Numbered from the stretch's first letter, positions 25,651 to 32,822 are shown. The stretch is 64,000 nucleotides of DNA from Rossellomorea sp. SC111 (GCF_024733565.1 NZ_JANIOC010000005.1:186001-250000), one strand, 5' to 3'. Numbers and translations are program-made. The notes: generated by a model from the letters alone, not told the origin.

Positions 25651-25974
25651 TTGGGAACTAATGTTCAAACTTCTCAAAACGATCAAGCGGTGACCAAAAA
25701 AGAAGTGAGTATGAGGAAGTTACTAAACATATTAGGACTTTTCATATTTGCTGGGACAGCATTAACTAATATAACAACTCCACTCCCTTCAAAGGATGAC
25801 ACCAAACAATTTTTGTACTGTATTGTTGGAAGTGCTTTTATCTATTATCTTTTAGTGAATATCTACTTCACTGGTCAAATAGGTAGAAAGGTCGTCCTTA
25901 CAACTCTCTTTCTGTTAGGTTGTTTTAGCATATTTATGGCTATTTATCTTACTACAAATCCAGTATCACATTAA
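25651..25974 (+). CDS. Small membrane protein, function unknown
   Basis: 107 residues starting at TTG 25651 (ACGGTGGTG upstream). A polar N-terminus of about 27 residues (QNDQAVTKKEVSMRK) is followed by three hydrophobic segments (LLNILGLFIFAGTALT, FLYCIVGSAFIYYLLV, LTTLFLLGCFSIFMAIYL). An internal ATG is an alternative start. It lies between repeat copies F and G. Family not recognised. Confidence 0.5.
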   Translation: MGTNVQTSQNDQAVTKKEVSMRKLLNILGLFIFAGTALTNITTPLPSKDDTKQFLYCIVGSAFIYYLLVNIYFTGQIGRKVVLTTLFLLGCFSIFMAIYLTTNPVSH

Positions 25975-25992
25975 TAACTATATTCAAGTAAC

Positions 25993-26069
25993 GGGGGCAA
26001 TAACTGAAGATCAGCAAGTTGATCCGGCTATTCCCCTTTTTCAATACGAAGGGGCAGGATACTTGAAGA
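25993..26069 (+). repeat. Two-hairpin dispersed repeat, copy G (complete)
   Basis: GGGGGCAATA and GGCTATTCCCC form the outer stem; GATCA (26009-26013), GCAAGT, TGATC (26020-26024) form the inner stem. Then TTCAATACGAAGGGGCAGGA and TACTTGAAGACTCAG. It follows the membrane gene by 18 bp. Confidence 0.75.
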
Positions 26070-26196
26070 CTCAGCTTCGAGATAAGTACTCTTAAGACGC
26101 ATAAGGAATGTTTCTAAAGAGGGAACCTCAATAAAAGTTTAGATTGGATTCCTTATGTGAAATAATAATTGTATTGAATTAAAAGGGAGGATTTGC

Positions 26197-26640
26197 ATGG
26201 TTGAATATGAAGAAATAATTAAGGGTGTATATAAACAATTGACCTCGTCTTGGAATGAGCGTAATGCGCAAGGCATGGCTAGTCTATTCTCTGAATCAGG
26301 TAAGAGTATAGGGTTTGATGGAAGTATATCAAAGGGACCTGAAGAAATTGTTTCCCATTTAGAGCCAATCTTCAGAGACCACCCCACTGCTCCTTACGTT
26401 ACCAAGGTTAAAGAAATTGAGTTTATCGGTGATAAGGGAGCCATGCTTAGAGCCATTGCTGGCATGATTCCACCTGGTGAATCTGATATAAAGCCAGAGG
26501 TAAATACTCATCACACATTAGTTTTAGAGTTAATTGAAGATGAATGGAAAGTTGTATTATTCCAAAATACACCTGCTCAATTTCATGGCAGACCTGAATT
26601 AGTGGAACAAATGACAAATGAATTGAGAGAACAATTATAA
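26197..26640 (+). CDS. SnoaL-like/DUF4440 (SgcJ/EcaC) family protein
   Basis: 147 residues with the NTF2-like cone fold: YKQLTSSWNERNAQGMASLFSESGKSIGFDG at the start, KEIEFIGDKGAMLRAIAG in the middle and NTHHTLVLELIEDEWKVVLFQNTPAQFHGRPE, the conserved end of the SgcJ/EcaC group. Such proteins bind small ligands or act as cyclases or isomerases; no activity is assigned. AAAGGGAGGA precedes ATG 26197, and a terminator follows. Confidence 0.8.
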   Translation: MVEYEEIIKGVYKQLTSSWNERNAQGMASLFSESGKSIGFDGSISKGPEEIVSHLEPIFRDHPTAPYVTKVKEIEFIGDKGAMLRAIAGMIPPGESDIKPEVNTHHTLVLELIEDEWKVVLFQNTPAQFHGRPELVEQMTNELREQL

Positions 26641-26644
26641 GCGT

Positions 26645-26672
26645 AAAAAGCACCTTTCTTTGGTGCTTTTTT
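26645..26672 (+). terminator. Intrinsic terminator after SnoaL-like gene
   Basis: AAAAGCACC, loop TTTCTTT, GGTGCTTTTTT. Strong stem and T-tract 4 bp after the stop codon. Confidence 0.9.
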
Positions 26673-26727
26673 GATGCCCAATTGAATCTTATGCAAAACA
26701 CATCTTGGTTTCGAGTATTCTACTAAA

Positions 26728-26773
26728 GGAGACAATAACTGAAGATCACCTTATTGATCTCTGGATATTATCC
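26728..26773 (+). repeat. Dispersed repeat, copy H (left half only)
   Basis: GGAGACAATAACTGAAGATCA, loop, TTGATC, then GGATATTATCC: outer and inner stems of hairpin I without the GGGCAGG half. It lies about 55 bp after the previous terminator. Confidence 0.6.
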
Positions 26774-26797
26774 ATTTTGTATGTTTACTGGGGAGAT

Positions 26798-26911
26798 ATG
26801 ACTTCATATAACTTCCTTTTTAGTAAAAGAAAACTTCCTTCCAAAATGAAAGCCTGTTTATCAGGACTTTGCGTAGCAATTTACCAGTTGATTCTCCATT
26901 ATGTTGGTTAG
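26798..26911 (+). pseudogene. Possible gene remnant (short hydrophobic ORF)
   Basis: An open frame of 37 codons, MTSYNFLFSKRKLPSKMKAC followed by a hydrophobic stretch, directly after the half repeat H. It reads like the end of a small membrane protein whose front was lost, but there is no convincing ribosome binding site (GGGGAG only 2 nt before the ATG) and I do not recognise it. Confidence 0.25.
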
Positions 26912-26920
26912 TTTTTAATT

Positions 26921-26967
26921 TTTCTTGAGTAAGTTGTTAGGTTTTGAAATAATTGGTATTAAGTTAA
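26921..26967 (+). repeat. Second dispersed repeat, copy 2 (core only)
   Basis: TTTCTTGAGTAAGTTG, then GTTTTGAAATAATTGGTATT and AAGTTAAA. It matches the second halves of the copies at 11620 and 30618 but has no terminator hairpin in front. Confidence 0.65.
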
Positions 26968-27064
26968 AAGACAGTTTAATGGATTAATCTGAAACTTAGA
27001 TACCTTGTTTGCAGTCTAAGAAAATTACTGCGTTGAATTCAGATAATATATTGGGGGAATTCAC

Positions 27065-27594
27065 ATGAACATAAGAACAGAAAGATTGATTATACGTAAT
27101 TTCCACTTAAAAGATTGGGAAGAAGTGTACCTTTATACTAGCAATAATTCAGTTATGAAGTATATGCCTGAAGGTGTATTATCAAAAGAAGACACACAAG
27201 CATTTATTAAAGAGAACAATAATAAAAAAGAGCTCAGAAATTCCCAATTATATTAAATGAAAATAAAACCTTGATTGGACATATTGAATTTTTTAAGTGC
27301 TTTGGTGAACATACATACGAGATAGGATGGGTACTTAACCCTGATTATTATAATAAAGGTTACGCTTTAGAAGCTGCATATGGCGTATTGAATTATGGAT
27401 TCGAAAAACTAGGCTTACACAGGTTTGTAGCAACGTGCCAACCCGAAAATGTTCCTTCATATCGTGTCATGGAAAAGATCGGCATGAGAAGGGAAGGTTA
27501 TTATAAGAAGTGTATACCTCAAGGTGAAGATTGGTGGGATGAGTACTCCTACGCAATATTAAGTGAAGAATGGGATTCCCAAGCTGTCCTCTAA
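27065..27594 (+). pseudogene. GNAT (RimJ/RimL-type) acetyltransferase with frameshift
   Basis: The N-terminal part MNIRTERLIIRNFHLKDWEE...YMPEGVLSKEDTQAF breaks at a run of six A (27224-27229) and stops at 27256. The next frame resumes as AQKFPIILNENKTLIGHIEF and continues with IGWVLNPDYYNKGYALEAAYGVL, RFVATCQPENVPSYRVMEKIGM to 27594. Restoring one A (N-K-K-R-A-Q) gives a normal protein of about 176 residues. Either a recent homopolymer deletion, a phase-variable gene or a sequencing error. GGGGGAATTCAC precedes ATG 27065. Confidence 0.8.
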
Positions 27595-27639
27595 TTTTAC
27601 GATGAGGCTTATATATTTACTAAGTATCATGAATTTAAG

Positions 27640-27670
27640 TCTTAACTTAAAGAGCAGGTTAATTGAATAA
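27640..27670 (+). repeat. Dispersed repeat, copy J (right half)
   Basis: CTTAACTTAAAGAGCAGG, then TTAATTGAATAA: the loop and right arm of hairpin II. It sits 46 bp after the GNAT stop and before the ASCH gene. Confidence 0.5.
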
Positions 27671-27724
27671 AAGCATTTTGATGAAGGAAGTTGTAACACT
27701 AAACTATTCAAAAGGAGATGTAGA

Positions 27725-28069
27725 ATGAAAGGCCTAATAGTAAAATCCCCTTGGATTGAACTAATATTGGAAGGCAAAAAGACTTGGGAAATCAGGGGTT
27801 CCAATACAAAAACACGAGGAACTATCGCTCTTATAAAGAGTGGTTCAGGTATGGTTTATGGTGAAGTGAATTTAAATGATAGTAGAGAGTTGACCTTAAA
27901 GGATTATCAAGTAAGCAACGAGTTTCATCGTGTTCAAAGGGAGAATTGTGAAGCATTACCTTATAAAAAGACTTATGCGTGGGTTCTTGAAAAACCTCGA
28001 ATTTATAAAAAGCCCATTCCTTATAAGCATCCTATGGGGGCAATTATCTGGGTCAACCTTTCAAGATAA
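27725..28069 (+). CDS. ASCH domain protein
   Basis: 114 residues forming one ASCH/PUA-like beta-barrel: KGLIVKSPWIELILEGKKTWEIRGS at the start, RGTIALIKSGSGMVYGEVNL, then YKKTYAWVLEKPRIYKKPIPY and a hydrophobic last strand. ASCH domains bind RNA or nucleotides; one family member is an N4-acetylcytidine amidohydrolase. Here the Lys-Thr-Trp-Glu and Arg residues of the first strands are kept. AAAGGAGATG precedes ATG 27725. Its stop is followed in frame by a DUF3953 remnant. Confidence 0.8.
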   Translation: MKGLIVKSPWIELILEGKKTWEIRGSNTKTRGTIALIKSGSGMVYGEVNLNDSRELTLKDYQVSNEFHRVQRENCEALPYKKTYAWVLEKPRIYKKPIPYKHPMGAIIWVNLSR

Positions 28070-28087
28070 TCACTTGCGGGATACGAG

Positions 28088-28261
28088 TTGGTAACTTGGG
28101 ATTTTAAACTTCGACCCTATGTGGTGTTGTTTTTGAGTTTAACGATGTTAGTAATGGGACTAAGGGAATTTCAAAAGGGAAATAAAGGGTACGGCTGGCT
28201 AAGCACAGCTACATTTTTATTTTTCTTTTTTGTATCCATACAACCTTTCATATGGATGTAA
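28088..28261 (+). pseudogene. DUF3953 (YczI-like) protein, C-terminal remnant
   Basis: In the same frame as the ASCH gene, after its stop codon, 57 codons read WDFKLRPYVVLFLSLTMLVM then GLREFQKGNKGYGWLS and a hydrophobic helix ending at TAA 28261. RPY...LFL...MLVMGL.EFQKG.KGYGW is the signature of DUF3953 membrane proteins, whose first helix is missing here. There is no ribosome binding site or ATG at the proper place (TTG 28088 is only nominal), so it is a remnant unless expressed by read-through. Confidence 0.7.
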
Positions 28262-28263
28262 AG

Positions 28264-28290
28264 TCAATTATCGGGCAGTTTAATGCAAAA
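28264..28290 (+). repeat. Dispersed repeat, copy K (right half)
   Basis: TCAATTATCGGGCAGTTTAA, then TGCAAAA. It starts 2 bp after the stop of the DUF3953 remnant, the same stop-codon-proximal position as other copies. Confidence 0.5.
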
Positions 28291-28364
28291 AGGATTGCAG
28301 GTAATAATATACAACAAATAGAAATAATTAAAATAACAAACTAAATGAGGGGATAATACCTAAT

Positions 28365-28946
28365 TTGAACATTCTAACTCTGATTTTAAGTTACTTAATA
28401 GGCTCAATTTCATTTGCTTTAATTATCGGTAAAGTGTTTTATAAGAAAGATATTCGTGATTACGGTAGTGGGAATCTTGGTGCAACGAATGCTTATAGAG
28501 TGTTAGGTATAAAAGCAGGAGTAATTGTTGCAATTGCTGATATATTAAAAGGTACACTTGCTTGTTTACTTCCACTAATCCTTAGTTCTACGATTAACCC
28601 AATTGTTTGTGGCTTATTAGCTATATTAGGACACATATTTTCTGTATTTGCTAATTTTAAGGGTGGAAAAGCTGTTGCGACAGCAACTGGAGTTTTCTTA
28701 TTTTTGACGCCTTTAGGTGTATTGGTTGGTTTTGTTGTATTTGTACTAACTTTGTTATTTACTAAGTATGTATCTCTAAGTTCAATGTTGGCAAGTATAG
28801 CATTATTTATTTACAGTCTACTATTTGAAGATGAAGTTATCATAGCACTTTCGCTACTAATAAGCTTATCAATAATCATTCTTCATCGACAAAACATAAA
28901 GAGAATTCTTAATGGAATAGAGAACAAAATAGGCTTAAAATATTGA
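28365..28946 (+). CDS. plsY: Glycerol-3-phosphate acyltransferase PlsY
   Basis: 193 residues with five membrane segments. The three conserved cytoplasmic motifs are present: DYGSGNLGATNAYRVLG (active site and phosphate loop), GHIFSVFANFKGGKAVATATG, and HRQNIKRILNG near the C-terminus. It transfers acyl from acyl-phosphate to glycerol-3-phosphate in phospholipid synthesis. Its accessory location and the TTG start (GAGGGG about 12 nt upstream) suggest a second copy; the housekeeping plsY is usually beside parE/parC. It lies between repeat copies K and L. Confidence 0.9.
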   Translation: MNILTLILSYLIGSISFALIIGKVFYKKDIRDYGSGNLGATNAYRVLGIKAGVIVAIADILKGTLACLLPLILSSTINPIVCGLLAILGHIFSVFANFKGGKAVATATGVFLFLTPLGVLVGFVVFVLTLLFTKYVSLSSMLASIALFIYSLLFEDEVIIALSLLISLSIIILHRQNIKRILNGIENKIGLKY

Positions 28947-28960
28947 GTATATTTGTTAAG

Positions 28961-29038
28961 CTAACTGGGACTATCGTGGAAGATTAGGTAGCAGTTCTTC
29001 AGCTTGATCAATGTTCGTTCGGGCAGGTTAATGGAATA
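28961..29038 (+). repeat. Dispersed repeat, copy L (degenerate)
   Basis: CTAACTGGGACTATCG, GTAGCAGTTCTTCAGCTTGA, TTCGGGCAGG, TTAATGGAATAA. The order of motifs is retained but the left hairpin is poorly paired. It begins 14 bp after plsY. Confidence 0.45.
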
Positions 29039-29080
29039 ACCATACATAAATATAATATGGGTGTTATTATTAAATAAGTA

Positions 29081-29111
29081 AGGGGACCTTCACAGAGGTT
29101 CCCTTTTTCTT
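29081..29111 (+). terminator. Intrinsic terminator before ECF sigma gene
   Basis: AGGGGACCT, loop TCACAG, AGGTTCCCTTTTT. A good stem with T-tract that isolates the sigma/anti-sigma operon from plsY. Confidence 0.85.
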
Positions 29112-29136
29112 ATTCGAAAAAGATAAAAAATTTGTG

Positions 29137-29164
29137 TGAAAGTACCCAGCAAAAAAAACGTCTA
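29137..29164 (+). promoter_or_regulatory. ECF-type promoter (autoregulation)
   Basis: TGAAAG (29137-29142), 16 bp, CGTCTA (29159-29164). This matches the TGAAAC/CGTC pattern read by Bacillus ECF sigma factors and lies 31 bp before the sigma gene start, implying that the sigma factor transcribes its own operon. Confidence 0.7.
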
Positions 29165-29195
29165 ATATATATAAAGGTTTTTCGGGGGAGAAGGA

Positions 29196-29708
29196 ATGAC
29201 AGAAGACTATGAAGTAAAAGGTTGGTTCAGAGAATATTATCATGACATATTCAATTTTCTTATTTATTATACGGGCACGAAAGATGTAGAAGATTTAGTT
29301 CAGGAAACGTTTGTAAAGGCTGTAAGAAACATTGATAGATTTAAGGGGGATTCCAACCCGAAGACTTGGTTGATAAGAATCGCTCGGAATGCCGCAATAG
29401 ATGAAAGTAGAAAAAGAAGAAAAGAAGAAACAAAACGAAATCGTCTTATTGGTTTTACTGGGTTAGAAATGACCCGAGATTTACCGGAGATTCATGTGGA
29501 ATTAAATGAGACTAAATTGGAGCTATATACTGCCATAAGGCTGCTAAAGCAATCCTATTATGATGTATTGATGCTTCGAGGGATTAACGAGTTATCCGTC
29601 CAAGAGACTGCAGAAACTCTCAGGTGGAGTGAAGCAAAAGTCAATCTTACTTTTCATAGGGCTTTAAAAGCACTTGAGAAAAAAATGGGAGGTAAAGCTT
29701 ATGAATAA
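29196..29708 (+). CDS. ECF-type RNA polymerase sigma factor
   Basis: 170 residues. Region 2: WFREYYHDIFNFLIYYTGTKDVEDLVQETFVKAVRNIDRFKGDSNPKTWLIRIARNAAIDESRKRR. Region 4: LYTAIRLLKQSYYDVLMLRGINELSVQETAETLRWSEAKVNLTFHRALKALEKKM. It directs RNA polymerase to envelope or stress genes and is probably held inactive by the membrane protein encoded next (8-bp overlap). GGGGGAGAAGG precedes ATG 29196, and an ECF promoter lies upstream. Confidence 0.92.
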   Translation: MTEDYEVKGWFREYYHDIFNFLIYYTGTKDVEDLVQETFVKAVRNIDRFKGDSNPKTWLIRIARNAAIDESRKRRKEETKRNRLIGFTGLEMTRDLPEIHVELNETKLELYTAIRLLKQSYYDVLMLRGINELSVQETAETLRWSEAKVNLTFHRALKALEKKMGGKAYE

Positions 29709-30555
29709 ATCTGAACTTCACGCTAAACTGAGTTCTTTTCCCAAAAATCATCAACTTAGTGAAGAGAGTATCGAGAATATCTCCAAAAGAATTAATAAAG
29801 AAATAGAGGTTAAAAAGAGGGGAACCAAAAACCATTTCTTCTTAAATAGAAAAGCGATAGCGGCAGGTTTGCTTAGTATGACCTTACTATTTTTCTTATT
29901 GTGGGGTTTAAAAGTGCGGGAACCTGAAATGCTACAGGAACACGCAGGAATTCAATTTAATAGAGATTTTAAAAGTGTAGAAGAGGGTGTAAAGTTACGA
30001 GAAGAAAAGGATATCTATGAAACTGTTGAAGCGGAAAATAGCTGGGCATTTGACCCGAGAGAGCCAGAAAACCTAGTTGGAGACGATGGAATTGTTGTAA
30101 AACTAAAGGTCCTGTCCATTAGGGAGGCAAAGATATTAGCCAAGACCGAAACCTTCTATACCGAAACCCCTTATACACCCATAGATGTTTCTATTCAAGA
30201 AACAATTAATGGTAAGCATTTGTCTGGAAAGAAAACAATTTATGTTGAAGGAGGAGACATAAGGATCTCCAATCTAGTGGAGTCTTGGGATAAACATAGA
30301 GTGTCATTATTGGGCTTAAATAAATTAACTAAAAAAGAACAAGAGTCTAAGTTTATGTCCTTTGGATCCGAATATGATTATGAAATGGCCCCTGGGAAGG
30401 AATATGCAGTAATCTTGACCAAGCAACAAACTGAGGGGGAAATCTATACTGTAGTGGGCCGGGGATATGGGATTTTTGAAATGGAAGAAAATAAATATAG
30501 AAACGTTATTACTGGTAGATATTATCCTGCTTTGGTCTTTTCTGATAATGAATAA
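29701..30555 (+). CDS. Probable membrane-bound anti-sigma factor
   Basis: About 284 residues from ATG 29701 (GGGAGGTAAAGC upstream). A cytoplasmic N-terminus of about 55 residues (SELHAKLSSFPKNHQLSEESIENISKRINKE) precedes one membrane helix (IAAGLLSMTLLFFLLWGL) and a roughly 210-residue extracytoplasmic domain (VKLKVLSIREAKILAKTETFY...MAPGKEYAVILTKQ). This is the topology of single-pass anti-sigma factors encoded after ECF genes. No zinc motif is visible. The outer domain may sense the signal. Confidence 0.75.
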   Translation: MNKSELHAKLSSFPKNHQLSEESIENISKRINKEIEVKKRGTKNHFFLNRKAIAAGLLSMTLLFFLLWGLKVREPEMLQEHAGIQFNRDFKSVEEGVKLREEKDIYETVEAENSWAFDPREPENLVGDDGIVVKLKVLSIREAKILAKTETFYTETPYTPIDVSIQETINGKHLSGKKTIYVEGGDIRISNLVESWDKHRVSLLGLNKLTKKEQESKFMSFGSEYDYEMAPGKEYAVILTKQQTEGEIYTVVGRGYGIFEMEENKYRNVITGRYYPALVFSDNE

Positions 30556-30617
30556 AGAATTGTTCGATATCATCGCGTCCTCTTATAAATTGCAGTGAAG
30601 ACTGTTATTCCATAAAT

Positions 30618-30706
30618 GGGGCTTATCCACAACAGGATGAGCGCCTTTTGTTTTGGGATATTTCTTGAGAAAGTTACTCTAATTTGAAATAATTGGTATT
30701 GAGGTA
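30618..30706 (+). repeat. Second dispersed repeat, copy 3, with terminator hairpin
   Basis: GGGGCTTATCCACAACAGG, then ATGAGCGCCTTTTG forms the hairpin that ends the sigma operon; TTTCTTGAGAAAGTTACTC and TTTGAAATAATTGGTATTG follow. Same two-part order as copy 1 at 11620. Confidence 0.7.
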
Positions 30707-30760
30707 AATGAATGATTTTAAAAAAAAATGAGGATTAAAACAATAGCAGAGGTGAATTTC

Positions 30761-31183
30761 ATGAATATTAGGGGACTTAATCATTTTCTCTTCTCTGTTT
30801 CGGACTTGGAACGTTCCGTCACTTTTTACCAGCAAGTATTCAATGCTAAGTTACTCGTAAAAGGGAAAACAACAGCCTATTTTGATTTACATGGATATTG
30901 GTTAGCTCTGAATGAGGAAAAGGATATCCCGAGGAATGAAATCTCACAGTCCTATACTCACATAGCCTTTTCTATTGAAGAAAGTGATTTTGAACAGGCG
31001 TATAAGGAGTTGTCTGATTTGAATGTGAACATTTTATCTGGTCGAAAGAGAGACAGTCGTGATAAGAAATCGATTTATTTCACTGATCCTGATGGTCATA
31101 AATTTGAGTTTCATAGTGGAACCTTACAAGAACGAATAAATTATTATAAGGAAGATAAACCTTATATGGAATTTTATGAGTAG
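30761..31183 (+). CDS. fosB: Fosfomycin resistance thiol transferase FosB
   Basis: 140 residues, the usual FosB length. [87 protein letters not shown] and [13 protein letters not shown] follow FosB block by block. Metal ligands are His in NHF, His in THIAF and Glu in FEFHSG. FosB opens the fosfomycin epoxide with bacillithiol and a divalent metal. The start is set at ATG 30761 after AGAGGTG; the 11 extra upstream codons lack a site and are not FosB-like. Confidence 0.93.
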   Translation: MNIRGLNHFLFSVSDLERSVTFYQQVFNAKLLVKGKTTAYFDLHGYWLALNEEKDIPRNEISQSYTHIAFSIEESDFEQAYKELSDLNVNILSGRKRDSRDKKSIYFTDPDGHKFEFHSGTLQERINYYKEDKPYMEFYE

Positions 31184-31216
31184 GAGTGAAGGTTAATTAA
31201 AATAGGGAGTGTTAAC

Positions 31217-31648
31217 ATGCAAGGTTATAATGTATTGATGGTTTATAACAAAGATATGGACAAGTTGTTAATGTGCGAAAGGTTGAAGAATCCTTATAAA
31301 GGATTAAGTAACTTAGTAGGCGGAAAAATTGAAAGTGGGGAAAAAGGTATAGATGCCGCTTATAGAGAGCTTCTGGAAGAAACGAATATTTCCAATGAAG
31401 ATATATCACTACATCATTTAATGGATTTTAAATATTATCTTCAAAATTGTTACGTTGAAGTATATGTAGGTAGATTAAAAAGGGATGTTACGGTTACTGG
31501 CGATGAGAATATTCTTTATTGGTCTGATTTAGATCATAACTTTTATGATATGTCCTTATATGCTGGAGAAGGTAATATTGGTCATATGATAGAGCAAGTG
31601 AATAATGTTAAAGATAGCTTATTCTCTAGTAAAGACTCGCTTTCATAA
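31217..31648 (+). CDS. Nudix hydrolase
   Basis: 143 residues with Nudix box GGKIESGEKGIDAAYREL, LEETNI (the final glycine of the signature is replaced by asparagine). LLMCERLKNPYKGLSNLVGGK is typical of the MutT-like 8-oxo-dGTPase-related group. TAGGGAGTG precedes ATG 31217. It starts 33 bp after fosB and may be cotranscribed. Confidence 0.85.
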   Translation: MQGYNVLMVYNKDMDKLLMCERLKNPYKGLSNLVGGKIESGEKGIDAAYRELLEETNISNEDISLHHLMDFKYYLQNCYVEVYVGRLKRDVTVTGDENILYWSDLDHNFYDMSLYAGEGNIGHMIEQVNNVKDSLFSSKDSLS

Positions 31649-31732
31649 TGGATTGTACTAATTGTAGGCTCACTATACGTGGATACTTTCTATATAACTA
31701 TATAAATATATGTTTGAAAGGAGATACTAGGC

Positions 31733-32761
31733 TTGATCCTTCATCACATAGACAATCCGATTTTCGCACCCGTATTTGACCACGTTAAAGCAACGTTTAA
31801 CAATGTCATCTGTTCAGGAGCCTCCACCATTATCATTCATCAAGATTCCATTGTGTTAGAGCGGTACATAGGGAAGCAGTCAAGGAAAGAAGAAGCTAGA
31901 ACCGTTCAGGCTGATACTCAGTTTCACGTTGCTTCAGTTAGGAAAAGCTACATCGGTTTTGCGGTTTCTTATGCATTGTATTATGGCTGTATAAACAGCA
32001 TAGATGATCTGGTTTTATCCTATTCGCCTGAACTTGATGAGTACACTTGGAAAGATACAACAATAAGACATTTACTCACTCATACGCATGGATTAACACA
32101 AGAGGGAAATGGAACTGTTCGGGAGTTTACTCCTGGCTCGAACTGGTCTTATAAACAAATTGGGATCGAGGCACTGACTCGGATTATCAAAAGAACAACA
32201 GGTAAATCAGTCGCAGATATCATTCATGAAAGTGTCTTTATCCCTTTAGGGTTTACCGAATCGGATTGGTATTCAAAGAAGCACGATAGGGTGGTTGATG
32301 TCATGTTGCGTTATGAAGGGGATGAAGACTGGAAGACCAGTGAAAGCACTGAAGGAGATAAAATGAATATGTATGTATCGACCAGGGAACTCGCTTACTG
32401 GGGGTATCTCCATTTGAAGAAAGGAAAAGTGAATGGAAAGCAAATTGTTCCGAGAGAAATAATAGATATTGCCACCTCACTTCAAAGTCCATCCACCCTT
32501 CATAAAGACTTACCTCAAAACGGCTTCTTATGGTTCGTTAAAGATTTGCCCGCGAAAAAGACAGAGATAGGTCATCAAGTCCCTAAAGGGTCTTACCAAA
32601 TACTTGGATATACAAATGTAACCCTATTAGTCATTCCTGAAGAGGATATTATAGCAGTTCGGATGTTTAATAGCTTTGGATCTCCAGATGGTTTTGATTA
32701 CTTATCCGATGTAAGATCGTTTGGAGATACGGTTATGGCTTGTGTAAAGAATTCATCCTAA
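31733..32761 (+). CDS. Serine hydrolase, beta-lactamase class C family
   Basis: 342 residues, no signal peptide, so probably cytosolic. FHVASVRKSYIGFAVSYAL holds the S-x-x-K nucleophile (SVRK). SNWSYKQIGIEALTRII is the Y-x-N motif region (YKQ here). GHQVPKGSYQILGYTN occupies the C-terminal K-T/H-x-G region. HLLTHTHGLTQEGNG is the usual conserved loop. Such proteins are esterases or peptidases more often than beta-lactamases. TTG 31733 follows AAAGGAGA. Confidence 0.8.
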   Translation: MILHHIDNPIFAPVFDHVKATFNNVICSGASTIIIHQDSIVLERYIGKQSRKEEARTVQADTQFHVASVRKSYIGFAVSYALYYGCINSIDDLVLSYSPELDEYTWKDTTIRHLLTHTHGLTQEGNGTVREFTPGSNWSYKQIGIEALTRIIKRTTGKSVADIIHESVFIPLGFTESDWYSKKHDRVVDVMLRYEGDEDWKTSESTEGDKMNMYVSTRELAYWGYLHLKKGKVNGKQIVPREIIDIATSLQSPSTLHKDLPQNGFLWFVKDLPAKKTEIGHQVPKGSYQILGYTNVTLLVIPEEDIIAVRMFNSFGSPDGFDYLSDVRSFGDTVMACVKNSS

Positions 32762-32783
32762 TGTAGTTTAGAGGAGTAAGAAG

Positions 32784-32822
32784 ATGAAGAAGCTTTATAA
32801 GAGTCGCACTGTGTTTTTCTAA
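32784..32822 (+). pseudogene. PspC-like protein, N-terminal remnant
   Basis: After AGAGGAGTAAGAAG, ATG 32784 opens MKKLYKSRT, the typical first residues of Bacillus PspC-domain proteins, but three codons later the frame stops (VFF then TAA). The following in-frame MAAISIFI could be the last strand of the same protein, implying that the middle was deleted. Only about 12 codons remain, so the identification is tentative. Confidence 0.4.

Noticed and set aside
2633-29038. Calling the repeat region a true integron
   Set aside because: There is no tyrosine recombinase or attI-like site in the window, and the repeats lack the paired R-box core sites of attC; only the layout is similar.
31733-32761. 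Calling the serine hydrolase a beta-lactamase
   Set aside because: It has SVRK but an altered YKQ second motif and no signal peptide, so esterase/peptidase-type function is at least as likely.
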